From an uncultured Bacilli bacterium (GTDB lineage: Bacteria > Bacillota_I > Bacilli_A > RF39 > UBA660), in NCBI GenBank assembly GCA_934131005.1, contig CAKOYV010000008.1, forward strand, positions 1-59,644: a DNA stretch of 59,644 nt, written 5' to 3'. The position numbers and the translations under genes are program-made. The notes beneath the pieces were generated by a model, which had not been told where the DNA came from, did no database searches, and worked only from the letters and a program-made list of their open reading frames with translations. Shown piece after piece: positions 51,613 to 59,585 of this stretch. Numbering within the stretch: the first letter of the stretch is position 1; every line of letters starts with the position of its first letter.

Positions 51613-53068
51613 GTTGTACCTCCTTTGCTATTTGATTTTTATATGGCATTTTTTCTTCTAAAGCATATGCTATATTTAAAACATTTTCATCATCATAACA
51701 ATTACCTGTAATATTAAGAGCAACAGGAAGGCCGTTTATAAAGCCGTTAGGTATAGTAATAGATGGGAATCCTCCAAAATTGCCTATTTGAAGATGTTCT
51801 TCTAAGGCTGCTGTATCTTTATCAAGAATATCTTTTGAACCATCTAAATGTTTAGCAGGACCGCTTCCTACTGGAAGAATAACGGCATCATATTCTTTAA
51901 AGATATCTTTCCATTTATCTACTAATAATCTTCTAACTCTTTGAGCATTATGGAAATATCTTTCTTTGTTTTGGGATTGTAAAACATAAGAACCAATAAC
52001 AAATCTTCTCTTAATAAGTGGAGAGAATCCTTTAGTTCTATAATCTTTCATCATTTCTATATAATTCTTTCCCTCACTTCTTGGGCCAAAGATGATACCT
52101 GTTAAATTTGACATATTTGATGTTGCTTCTGCACATGATATTACCACATAAACAGATGCTAAGGCATTTAATAGTGTTTTATCTACAGATATCTCATCTA
52201 CTTGAATACCTAATTGTTGACATAATTCTAGTGATTTATTGAAGTTTTCAAGATGTTGTTTTAATTCTTCACTAGCATTTGGATACATATTTATATCGCA
52301 TAATTCCTTGATATAACATAGTTTTTTACCTTCTACTTTTCCTGTTATGGAATCTCTAAGATGAATATCTTTAGAATTCCAAGTAGTCATATCATTTTTA
52401 TCTAATCCCTTCATGTTATCTACTACAATAGCAGCATCTTTTACATTTCTAGTTAAAACACCACAATGATCTAATGATGAGGCAAATGGGAATAGACCAT
52501 ATCTAGAGATCATTCCATATGTTGGTTTATATCCAACAATACCACAGTAGGCTGCTGGTTTGCGGATAGAGTCTCCTGTATCTGAACCTGTTGCGTAAGG
52601 ATAAACTCCTGCTGCTACTGAGGCAGCTGAACCTGAAGAAGAGCCTGCACACATTCTAGTTTTATCCCAAGGATTTCTAACAACACCGGTATGAGCTGTT
52701 GTACCTGTTCCTCCCATTCCAAATTCATCTAAAACAGTTTTAGCAATAGGAACAGCACCTGATTTGTCTAAATTCTCGATAGCTGTTGCACTAAAGAAAG
52801 GTACATAATCTTTTAGCGTATTTGATGAGCCTGTTGATAAAATTCCTTTTGTACTATAATTATCTTTTATTCCGTAAGGGATTCCTGATAAGGGATTATC
52901 TGTTATCTTGGTTGGTTTAGCATCATCTAATATAGTTACAAAAGGATTATATTTTTCTTGAATTTGATGTGATAAACTAAGTGACTCTTCAATTAGTTGC
53001 TTACTTGTAACTTCTCCATTTTTTAATAATTCATGCAATTCTTCAATACTTTTATTCATATATTTCAT
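51605..53068 (-). CDS. gatA: Asp/Glu-tRNA amidotransferase subunit A
   Basis: Glutaminase subunit of GatCAB, an amidase-signature enzyme. The catalytic lysine is in GIPYGIKDN (near residue 66), the cis-serine in AGSSSGSAAS (near 142) and the nucleophile serine in TGDSIRKPA (near 165). The second glycine of the usual TGGS is Asp here; the serine is intact. The start ATG overlaps the gatC stop (TAATG); an ATG three codons later is also possible. Confidence 0.97.
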   Translation of the reverse strand: MKYMNKSIEELHELLKNGEVTSKQLIEESLSLSHQIQEKYNPFVTILDDAKPTKITDNPLSGIPYGIKDNYSTKGILSTGSSNTLKDYVPFFSATAIENLDKSGAVPIAKTVLDEFGMGGTGTTAHTGVVRNPWDKTRMCAGSSSGSAASVAAGVYPYATGSDTGDSIRKPAAYCGIVGYKPTYGMISRYGLFPFASSLDHCGVLTRNVKDAAIVVDNMKGLDKNDMTTWNSKDIHLRDSITGKVEGKKLCYIKELCDINMYPNASEELKQHLENFNKSLELCQQLGIQVDEISVDKTLLNALASVYVVISCAEATSNMSNLTGIIFGPRSEGKNYIEMMKDYRTKGFSPLIKRRFVIGSYVLQSQNKERYFHNAQRVRRLLVDKWKDIFKEYDAVILPVGSGPAKHLDGSKDILDKDTAALEEHLQIGNFGGFPSITIPNGFINGLPVALNITGNCYDDENVLNIAYALEEKMPYKNQIAKEVQHD

Positions 53069-53364
53069 TATACCACCACCTTTGGTACTGATACTGCACT
53101 ATCAGTTGCATCATCACAGTTTTGTAGTAATTCGTCTATTGGAATAGATTCTTCTACTACATCTTCTCTTAATTCATAAACAAAATCGTCTAGGCAATGA
53201 GTCATTGGTTCTACTTCTTCGATTCCTGGAATTTTGTTTATTAAATCTATATTTTGATCAATTATTTCAAATTCATCCAAAACCATTTTATTTTCTTCTT
53301 CTGTTAAGCCTATTAATAGCTTATCAGCATATTCATTAACCATTTCTTTAGTAAATTTGTTCAT
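53068..53364 (-). CDS. gatC: Asp/Glu-tRNA amidotransferase subunit C
   Basis: A 98-residue connecting subunit that stabilises GatA-GatB. It has the usual helices followed by PMTHCLDDFVYELREDVVEE-type segment and a VPKVVV end. First gene of the operon, after the T-box; ribosome site AAGGAGGAA. Confidence 0.95.
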   Translation of the reverse strand: MNKFTKEMVNEYADKLLIGLTEEENKMVLDEFEIIDQNIDLINKIPGIEEVEPMTHCLDDFVYELREDVVEESIPIDELLQNCDDATDSAVSVPKVVV

Positions 53365-53387
53365 TTTTCCTCCTTATTTTAGACAAA

Positions 53388-53638
53388 TAATAGAAAAAGT
53401 AGTAATTTGTCCCTTAACGTTGGGACGAACTACTACTTGTATCCGCGGTACCACCCAAATTACCATATTATGGTCACTTGATTAGTTAGATAACGGCCTA
53501 AATCCGACTTAAACTACTATTAATTTTCATCTAAGCAACTCAAAAGTGTTATTCATAGTATATTTTATGTTAGCTTCCACCATACCTAACTCGCTTGATA
53601 AAAGAGATACTATTACTTGTCTTTTTCTTCGTTTTTGT
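53388..53638 (-). promoter_or_regulatory. T-box riboswitch, apparent Asn (AAC) specifier
   Basis: The conserved T-box sequence is at 53442-53457 (minus strand reads TGGGTGGTACCGCGGA). Downstream, AAGTAGTAGTTCGTCCC and its partner GGGACAAATTACTACTT form the terminator stem (53397-53438) followed by T-rich sequence; the T-box bases would form the competing antiterminator. Upstream, the Stem I region has a specifier context GAATAACACTTTT, giving codon AAC (53548-53550) by analogy with known T-boxes. It controls gatCAB-aspS-ferredoxin by sensing uncharged tRNA. The codon choice is my reading of the loop and is less certain than the T-box itself. Confidence 0.93.
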
Positions 53639-53644
53639 GTCTAA

Positions 53645-53673
53645 ATTATAGTATATATATTTATTTTTGTCAA
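53645..53673 (-). promoter_or_regulatory. Consensus sigma-A promoter of the T-box operon
   Basis: Minus strand: TTGACA (53668-53673), 17-base spacer, TATAAT (53645-53650), both perfect. Confidence 0.92.
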
Positions 53674-53787
53674 TAATTAATTTATGTATACTGTGAGATT
53701 TCATATGAAAATTATCTTATAAACAATCACGTTTTTAAGTTGTTTTAAATTATATATTTTAAATTTTTCTACAGAAAATATACTTTT

Positions 53788-53818
53788 TGTTTACTTTTTA
53801 GGTAAACAGTGTTATAAT
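53788..53818 (+). promoter_or_regulatory. Promoter with inverted repeat over the -35 (three-gene operon)
   Basis: TTTACT (53790-53795), 17-base spacer, TATAAT (53813-53818). TGTTTAC (53788-53794) and GTAAACA (53802-53808) form a perfect inverted repeat with a 7-base spacer covering the -35, which fits a repressor operator. Confidence 0.7.
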
Positions 53819-53840
53819 AAGGCCAATTTGGAGGGATATT

Positions 53841-54092
53841 ATGGATGTTTCAGTTGGTGAAGTGTTGGTGGTTGATGATGGAAAATATATTGTTTTAGAT
53901 AGAGTATTATTTAATAATAAGACATATATTTTTGTAAACAAACTAGATTCAGAGGAAAATCCTACTGATGATCTATATGCTTATGAAGTTATAGATGATG
54001 AAATTAGTATGGTTATGGACAAAAAAATATTAGATTTTTTACTTCCAAAATTTGAAAAAAATATAGAAAAAATGATTAATAATATGGAATAA
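53841..54092 (+). CDS. Small protein, DUF1292-like fold suspected
   Basis: An 83-residue acidic soluble protein of strand-rich N-terminal part (VLVVDDGKYIVLDRVLFNNKTYIFVNKL) and a helical C-terminal part (FLLPKFEKNIEKMI). The order of strands recalls the small DUF1292 (YrzB) proteins, but the match is weak. The protein encoded at 56297 has the same layout, so they may be paralogues. The ribosome site is GGAGGGA. First gene of the operon with the large coiled-coil protein at 54129. Confidence 0.75.
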   Translation: MDVSVGEVLVVDDGKYIVLDRVLFNNKTYIFVNKLDSEENPTDDLYAYEVIDDEISMVMDKKILDFLLPKFEKNIEKMINNME

Positions 54093-54128
54093 AAAGGTTC
54101 TGTATTAAAGATAAGGGTGGTGTTTTAA

Positions 54129-56294
54129 ATGGATATTAATATTATTGATATTGAAAAAATGGATTTACTTGAACTTTTAAATACTAGAAAAAAGATAAAT
54201 AATGAAAAAGAAGAAACAGGAATAAAATTGCAAAAAAATATGGAAGAGTGTCTTAATGAATTGACCGAAGATAGAGAAAAAACATTCTTTGAATCACTTG
54301 AAGAATTCGATACTCTTAGCAATAATAGTATAGCAGTGGATAATAGAATTAACAAATTGATTGAAGGTTTGTTTAATGAAATTGATTTTGATAAGATGTC
54401 TACAGAAATCGAGAATAATAAAATTGAAAATTTAAAGAAAATATTACAGGATTTAGATGAAACTTTTTACAATAAATTTTATTATGAAGAAAAAATTGCT
54501 TTTGAGGAAGATGAAAGAATTGTTGATGGAGCAACTAATGATGAAGACAAAATTGAAAATCAATTGAAGAATTTACAAGTATATAATAGAGTTGAAGCAA
54601 ATCTATTAAGTATACATAAGTTAAACAAGAGTTTAAAAGAAAAAGATGCTAATATCGATAAAATAAAGGAAGATATTAAAGATTTAAAGGAAAAAGTAAA
54701 TGGAGATTTGGAAATTTTAGCAAAAGATAATTGTGGTGATTTAGTTAGTGAATTAAAAGGACATCAACTTAATTTAGATAAAGAAATGTCTGAAGAGGAA
54801 TATATTAAAGCTAATAGAGATGACACGAAGAATTATGAAGAGTTCGTAAAGGCTATTGTTACTAATAATACCAAAAAACAAGAAAATATAAAAAAATTTG
54901 CTGATATTATAAGTGAGAGTATTTTAGATAATGAAAAAATTACAAATTATAATAAAGAATTTCTTCAAAATAATAATAAAGAAAATAATACTGATGAAAT
55001 TACCATAACTGCTGAAGGAATTAAAAAATCTATTAACGATGATATTACTGATGAAGTTATTGATTATGGAACAATTAATTTATTTAAAAGTCAAATAAAT
55101 AAATTTCCTGAAGAAAGAGAAGAATTAAATAAATTATTAGATAAAAAATTATTTGAAATAGTTGATAAAAAAATTAAAAATATTAATAGTAGGAAAGGTA
55201 ATGTTAATAAAGATATAATAAAATGTAATTATTTATTAAGTGTTACAGGACTTAATGATAATAAAGAATTGGTATCTAATTTAGAGAGAATTAGATTTTT
55301 AGAAAAAATTAAAATATTAGAAAATAATCAAGATAAATTTGATGATTTAATAAAAGAAATTAATAATTCAGAAAAAATTAGTGCTGATACTAAAAAGGAG
55401 TTAATTGATGGAATAAAACCTTTCTTAAAAGAAAAATATGATATTATTGAAGAAGAAAAAATTAGCACGAAAGATGCTAAAGAATATGAAGAGACTATTG
55501 ATAATTTAGCTACTCCTAAGGAACTTAAAGACGAGTTAAATATGATGGTTAAAGATAGAACTAAAAAGAAAATTTTGGGCAAATATAAAAGCAATATGAC
55601 GTTTAAAAAAGCTTTAAATAAACTTACAAATAATATGACACTAGGAAAAGCTGTAGCTGGTTTTGTTGGAGCTGGTATTGGTTTTGGGGTTACTTTTGGT
55701 TTGGGAAATCCTATTGGAAAAGTTATTGTTACTGGTGTTTCTTTGGCTAGTAGACTTGTAGTTGGTAAAATGGCTAAAAAGAAAGCTGAAATGTCTGAGG
55801 AAGAAATAACTGCTATCAAAGAATCCAAGGGATTAAAAAATAGAGTTAAAAAATGTTTTTACTGTGGTAATGGATCTGAGTATGCAAAATCTTTTCTTAC
55901 TGGATTAACTGTAGGAGCAACTGTTGGAAGTATAACTAGTACTATTTCTCATGCTCTTAATACTCCTTCAGCTCCTACTAGTGATGATGTTAAGCTACGT
56001 ACTGGGGTTCAAGAACATGCTACTAAAACATCAAAAGCTACTAAAGTTGTTGAAAAAGCCCAGAAATATAGCGCAAACGATATTATTGGAAATAAATTTG
56101 ATGCTACTGATATTGATGGCTTCAGAGATTCATTTGGTAATGGACGCACTTCTTTGATGGATAGTCTTTCTAATGGTGCTGAAGCTATCAAAGAAAGACA
56201 TGGTATGGTATTATTAAGAGGTACTGATGGTGAATGCCTTGGCTGGGTTAATAAAAGTGATTTAGTTGGTAAAGTTGTTGGCCGTGGGAGGTAA
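54129..56294 (+). CDS. Large coiled-coil protein with glycine-zipper membrane segments
   Basis: A 721-residue protein I do not recognise. Residues about 1-470 are charged and helical, with many Lys/Glu heptads typical of coiled coils. Residues about 505-545 (GKAVAGFVGAGIGFGVTF) and 588-612 (TGLTVGATVGSITSTI) are Gly-rich hydrophobic segments of glycine-zipper type, joined by a basic loop with CFYC. The C terminus (about 688-715) has GWVNKSDL, like an SH3-type repeat. There is no signal peptide. The start follows GGGTGGTG; the next gene starts 3 bases after its stop. Possible roles include cell-envelope structure, a pore-forming or tethering protein; none can be shown. Confidence 0.82.
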   Translation: MDINIIDIEKMDLLELLNTRKKINNEKEETGIKLQKNMEECLNELTEDREKTFFESLEEFDTLSNNSIAVDNRINKLIEGLFNEIDFDKMSTEIENNKIENLKKILQDLDETFYNKFYYEEKIAFEEDERIVDGATNDEDKIENQLKNLQVYNRVEANLLSIHKLNKSLKEKDANIDKIKEDIKDLKEKVNGDLEILAKDNCGDLVSELKGHQLNLDKEMSEEEYIKANRDDTKNYEEFVKAIVTNNTKKQENIKKFADIISESILDNEKITNYNKEFLQNNNKENNTDEITITAEGIKKSINDDITDEVIDYGTINLFKSQINKFPEEREELNKLLDKKLFEIVDKKIKNINSRKGNVNKDIIKCNYLLSVTGLNDNKELVSNLERIRFLEKIKILENNQDKFDDLIKEINNSEKISADTKKELIDGIKPFLKEKYDIIEEEKISTKDAKEYEETIDNLATPKELKDELNMMVKDRTKKKILGKYKSNMTFKKALNKLTNNMTLGKAVAGFVGAGIGFGVTFGLGNPIGKVIVTGVSLASRLVVGKMAKKKAEMSEEEITAIKESKGLKNRVKKCFYCGNGSEYAKSFLTGLTVGATVGSITSTISHALNTPSAPTSDDVKLRTGVQEHATKTSKATKVVEKAQKYSANDIIGNKFDATDIDGFRDSFGNGRTSLMDSLSNGAEAIKERHGMVLLRGTDGECLGWVNKSDLVGKVVGRGR

Positions 56295-56296
56295 TT

Positions 56297-56554
56297 GTGA
56301 AGGATAAAGTCATTAAATTAAAATCTAATAGAGAATTTTATATTTTAGATGAATTAACTATTACTGGCAGAAAATTTGTTTTTGGAATTGAATGTAATAC
56401 TAAAGCTGAGACTACAAAAAACGAATATATAGTTAAAGAAGTAAAATTAAAAAATGATAAATTATATATTGATAATATTGAAAATGAGGAAGAAATAAGA
56501 TATATTAGTAACTTGTTTTTAGAGAATTTAAAAAAGAATACCAAATCAGCATAG
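56297..56554 (+). CDS. Small protein, likely paralogue of the gene at 53841
   Basis: An 85-residue protein starting at GTG (56297), eight bases after GGGAGGT. Its layout mirrors the protein at 53841: strands (REFYILDELTITGRKFVFGIE), an EYIVKEVKL strand, an acidic turn and a terminal helix ISNLFLENLKK. Unknown function. It is the third gene of the operon and ends in a shared terminator with the CPBP gene; its stop codon lies in the loop. Confidence 0.72.
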   Translation: MKDKVIKLKSNREFYILDELTITGRKFVFGIECNTKAETTKNEYIVKEVKLKNDKLYIDNIENEEEIRYISNLFLENLKKNTKSA

Positions 56555-56566
56555 GTATTCTTTTTT
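56530..56566. terminator. Bidirectional intrinsic terminator
   Basis: AAAAAAGAATACC (56530-56542) and GGTATTCTTTTTT (56554-56566) form a perfect 13-bp stem. Both convergent genes end inside it and their coding regions overlap by 9 bases. Confidence 0.92.
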
Positions 56567-57238
56567 TGTTAATAATATGATTGTTAATAAAGTTATGGAT
56601 AATAATAATATATATATATTAAATGAAGTTAAAAATAATGAGGTTATATTAGCAGTTATATGGACTATAATAGGTACTTTTAAATTATTAGTTTTATGAT
56701 ATAAGACATTTAATATAAAGCCTATTATCATAGCATAAATAATTTTTAAAATATTTAAATGGATTAAAGAAAAAACTATAGTACTAATTATTACTGAGTA
56801 GGAAGATGGATAATATTTTTTTAAATTATTTAATAAAATATATCTAAACAATATTTCTTCTGCTATAGGGCCTATAATACCAGATGATATAATCATTAAT
56901 ATTAAATTTATAGAATAATTAGTATTAAGGGGCGAATTTTTTAGAAAAATTAACATGTTAAAAATACATGATATGGATATTCCTAATGATATTAATTTAT
57001 ATAGTTGATGATAATTTAATGGTGATGTTGGTATTTTATTTTTGGTAATGAAGAAAGATATTATTGCTGTATAGAAAAATATTAATAGCCATGGACATAT
57101 CTTTGTGATGAAATATGTTTGATTCGGCGATGATTGGGTATTTATATATAACAAATATCCTAATATAATTAATATTAGTTGGAGGATGTAGACGATAACT
57201 ATTTCTTTAATTGATTTGAAAAGGTTAATAATTAACAT
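56546..57238 (-). CDS. CPBP-family intramembrane metalloprotease (CAAX/Abi type)
   Basis: A 230-residue integral membrane protein with about six or seven hydrophobic segments. The glutamate pair EEILFR (near residue 126), the IVFSLIHLN histidine and the later VHITAN histidine form the CPBP (Abi/CAAX protease) active site. Such proteins serve in peptide or bacteriocin immunity and prenyl-protein processing. No clear ribosome site precedes the start, and it follows the nucleotidyltransferase terminator, so expression may depend on read-through. Confidence 0.9.
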   Translation of the reverse strand: MLIINLFKSIKEIVIVYILQLILIILGYLLYINTQSSPNQTYFITKICPWLLIFFYTAIISFFITKNKIPTSPLNYHQLYKLISLGISISCIFNMLIFLKNSPLNTNYSINLILMIISSGIIGPIAEEILFRYILLNNLKKYYPSSYSVIISTIVFSLIHLNILKIIYAMIIGFILNVLYHKTNNLKVPIIVHITANITSLFLTSFNIYILLLSITLLTIILLTKKEYLC

Positions 57239-57258
57239 ATATTTTTTTATAGAAAAAA

Positions 57259-57276
57259 AGCATCTAAAAAGATACT
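57259..57276 (-). terminator. Intrinsic terminator of the nucleotidyltransferase gene
   Basis: Minus strand AGTATCT and AGATGCT pair over 7 bp (one G-T) with loop TTTT and T7. Confidence 0.75.
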
Positions 57277-58186
57277 ATTTTTCCCATAAATTATTTGGAT
57301 ATATATTATTTTCAATTAAAGAATTAATTCCATCCACAACGTATTGTTTATCTTCTTTATATGTTACACCATACCAACTAGCTGTTGTTTCTAATACTTT
57401 TACGCGACATTTATTTTCTTCTATTCCCATTTGAACTACACACGGAATTAATACTTCATCTTTCTCTAAATTGGTTGTTTTATCTTCTAAAAATTCTTTT
57501 ATTTTGTCTTCTAAGTATGGAAATATTGAAGTTGTAAAGCCTAGCATATTCATTGATACTAATGAATTTGGTGACACTTCAAATGAAGGTTGGCCATCTA
57601 GTGGGGATGCTATTATCTTGTCTTCTTCTTTTGTTATTGATGACTCTATAATAGCTGTTAAGTAATCATTTTCAGCCTTACAGATACCCCTTTTAACACT
57701 TCCATTTTCTGTAAGGGTATTTTTAACTCTATAACCTGCAATACCATATTCTTCTTTAGAATTATTTTTTAAGAAATTGGCCATTTTTTCATAAGCATCA
57801 TAGCCATAGAAGTCATCGGCATTGATTATTGCAAATGGTGTTGTTACTTCATCTTTACAACAATAAATAGCTTGAGCAGTACCTAATGGCTTTTCTCTTT
57901 CTAAATCCATTTGAATAGGCAAATTAGTCATTTCTTGGAATACGTAAGATACAGGAATATGTCCTTCTACTCTTTTACCAATTGTTTCTTTAAAAATCTT
58001 TTTATTTTCTTTTTTGATTATAAATACGACCTTATTAAAACCAGCTTTAATAGCGTCATATACTGAATAATCAATTATAAATTCACCATTGGGACCTACT
58101 GGTTCTATTTGCTTTAATCCTCCATAACGGCTTCCCATTCCAGCAGCCATTATTACTAATGTTATATCATTGTTTTTTTCTGTCAT
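57275..58186 (-). CDS. Nucleotidyltransferase (sugar-phosphate nucleotidylyltransferase type)
   Basis: A 303-residue Rossmann-like nucleotidyltransferase. The nucleotide loop LVIMAAGMGSRYGGLKQIEPVG is at the N terminus, PLGTAQAIYCC and INADDFYG (metal aspartate) follow. The motif order fits NTP:sugar-1-phosphate or phosphocholine-type transferases; the substrate is not certain. The ribosome site is AGAAAGGAAC. It lies 15 bases after the arylsulfotransferase-like gene in the same operon, so surface polymer or modification chemistry is plausible. Confidence 0.9.
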   Translation of the reverse strand: MTEKNNDITLVIMAAGMGSRYGGLKQIEPVGPNGEFIIDYSVYDAIKAGFNKVVFIIKKENKKIFKETIGKRVEGHIPVSYVFQEMTNLPIQMDLEREKPLGTAQAIYCCKDEVTTPFAIINADDFYGYDAYEKMANFLKNNSKEEYGIAGYRVKNTLTENGSVKRGICKAENDYLTAIIESSITKEEDKIIASPLDGQPSFEVSPNSLVSMNMLGFTTSIFPYLEDKIKEFLEDKTTNLEKDEVLIPCVVQMGIEENKCRVKVLETTASWYGVTYKEDKQYVVDGINSLIENNIYPNNLWEK

Positions 58187-58201
58187 TTCAGTTCCTTCTT
58201 T

Positions 58202-59494
58202 CTAAAATATTACATAATTATTTGTTTTGTATATTTTATCATTTATTTTTATATATATAGAATAATTTCCTGATAAACCTGATTCATTTATATAGTTATA
58301 ACCATTTTTTAAATTATATATTTTTTTATCAAGAAATTTATCTAATATAATATAAGCATTATCATTTTTATTAAAATTACCTTTTATGGTTAATCTACTA
58401 GATTCTTTTTTTATATTTATATTATGTTTTGTGTAATCAGAATCTTCTTTTTTATAATTTAATAATAATATCTTTTTTTTAGATTCTGTTGTTTCTTTGG
58501 TGTTAGTAAATTTAATACCATTAGCTATTTTATAATTATTCATATTATATATTGGTAATAGTATTTCTTGTTCATTTATTGTTTTACTAGCTGCTATTTT
58601 ACTTGTTTTTCCAGTTTTATAATCTATTTCCAATGTTTCTTCTTTATTTTTTAAGATTATTTTTTTAGTGTGAGCGTTATATTCTAAATTATTATAATAG
58701 TCTGATAATTTTATTTTTCTTATTACTTTACCATTTTGTTTATCTATTTCTATTAAATCTTTAGATAGTGCTAATATGGTTGTTGGGGTTTCAGCATAAC
58801 TTCCATAATAACCATTACTAATATCATATTCATTATATACTTTTCCTAATAAATCAATTTCAACCAATCCTGTTGTGTGCTCATTATCTATTAATGAATC
58901 TGTACTTAACATTAAGTGTCCATTTGTTAATCTAGAAATTTTTTTAGAATAATTTGTCGTCAAATACCATCTAATATCATTATTATTATCTAGGGCATAG
59001 GGATATTTTCCTTCAGTATTAAAGTACAAATTATTGCTATTATTATTTTGATCCTTTTTTACTAAATCAGATGGTATTTTAGAGGTTTTAATTTTAATTT
59101 TTTTAAGATTTGAACCACTTTTTATCAATATTTCATTATCATAATTGGCATATAGACCTAATATTGGAATATAGTGTTTTGTTTCTTTTTTAAAACTATT
59201 TGTATATGTTGAATTTTGATCTTTTCCCTTAATTGTAACAGTTACTTCTTCTTCAGTTGGGGTTTCAAACATTATTAAAGCTGTTAGTGGTGAATTACCA
59301 TAAGGGTTTAAAACTATATTGGGATTATCTAATGTATAATTATATGGTGTTAAATAATCTTCTTTAGTTTGTTGATAAGTAACAATATCGTCTACTTCAT
59401 CTATTTTTGTGTTAGCACTAACCATTTTATATCCTGTCGTGGATATTAATAATAACACAAAAAAGAAAGATGATATTATTATTTTTTTTTTCAT
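58202..59494 (-). CDS. Arylsulfotransferase-like secreted protein, active site lost
   Basis: A 430-residue exported protein: signal peptide (residues about 1-27, IIISSFFFVLLLISTTG), then the Arylsulfotran_N domain with LDNPNIVLNPYGNSPLTALI and PILGLYANYDN, then part of a propeller (LTNGHLMLSTDSLI, TTGLVEIDLLGKVYNEY). Active homologues continue with a GYHHD-type catalytic histidine pair, then FHNNS and SGRHQD. Here the first reads NGYYGSYAE, and the others are missing. The chain is far shorter than the usual 570-620 residues. So it is likely a non-catalytic relative. It is first in the operon before the nucleotidyltransferase. Confidence 0.85.
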   Translation of the reverse strand: MKKKIIISSFFFVLLLISTTGYKMVSANTKIDEVDDIVTYQQTKEDYLTPYNYTLDNPNIVLNPYGNSPLTALIMFETPTEEEVTVTIKGKDQNSTYTNSFKKETKHYIPILGLYANYDNEILIKSGSNLKKIKIKTSKIPSDLVKKDQNNNSNNLYFNTEGKYPYALDNNNDIRWYLTTNYSKKISRLTNGHLMLSTDSLIDNEHTTGLVEIDLLGKVYNEYDISNGYYGSYAETPTTILALSKDLIEIDKQNGKVIRKIKLSDYYNNLEYNAHTKKIILKNKEETLEIDYKTGKTSKIAASKTINEQEILLPIYNMNNYKIANGIKFTNTKETTESKKKILLLNYKKEDSDYTKHNINIKKESSRLTIKGNFNKNDNAYIILDKFLDKKIYNLKNGYNYINESGLSGNYSIYIKINDKIYKTNNYVIF

Positions 59495-59526
59495 TATATC
59501 ACTACTTCCTTATATAATGTAAAATC

Positions 59527-59555
59527 ATTATACTATAAATTTTATTATTTGTGAA
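59527..59555 (-). promoter_or_regulatory. Sigma-A promoter of the sulfotransferase-like operon
   Basis: Minus strand: TTCACA (59550-59555), 17-base spacer, TATAAT (59527-59532). Confidence 0.75.
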
Positions 59556-59585
59556 TAAAATTTATAATTGGTTTACATAATAATA

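Noticed and set aside
53661..53787. Possible small gene between the T-box promoter and the three-gene operon
   Set aside because: Only A+T-rich sequence with no start codon preceded by a ribosome site.
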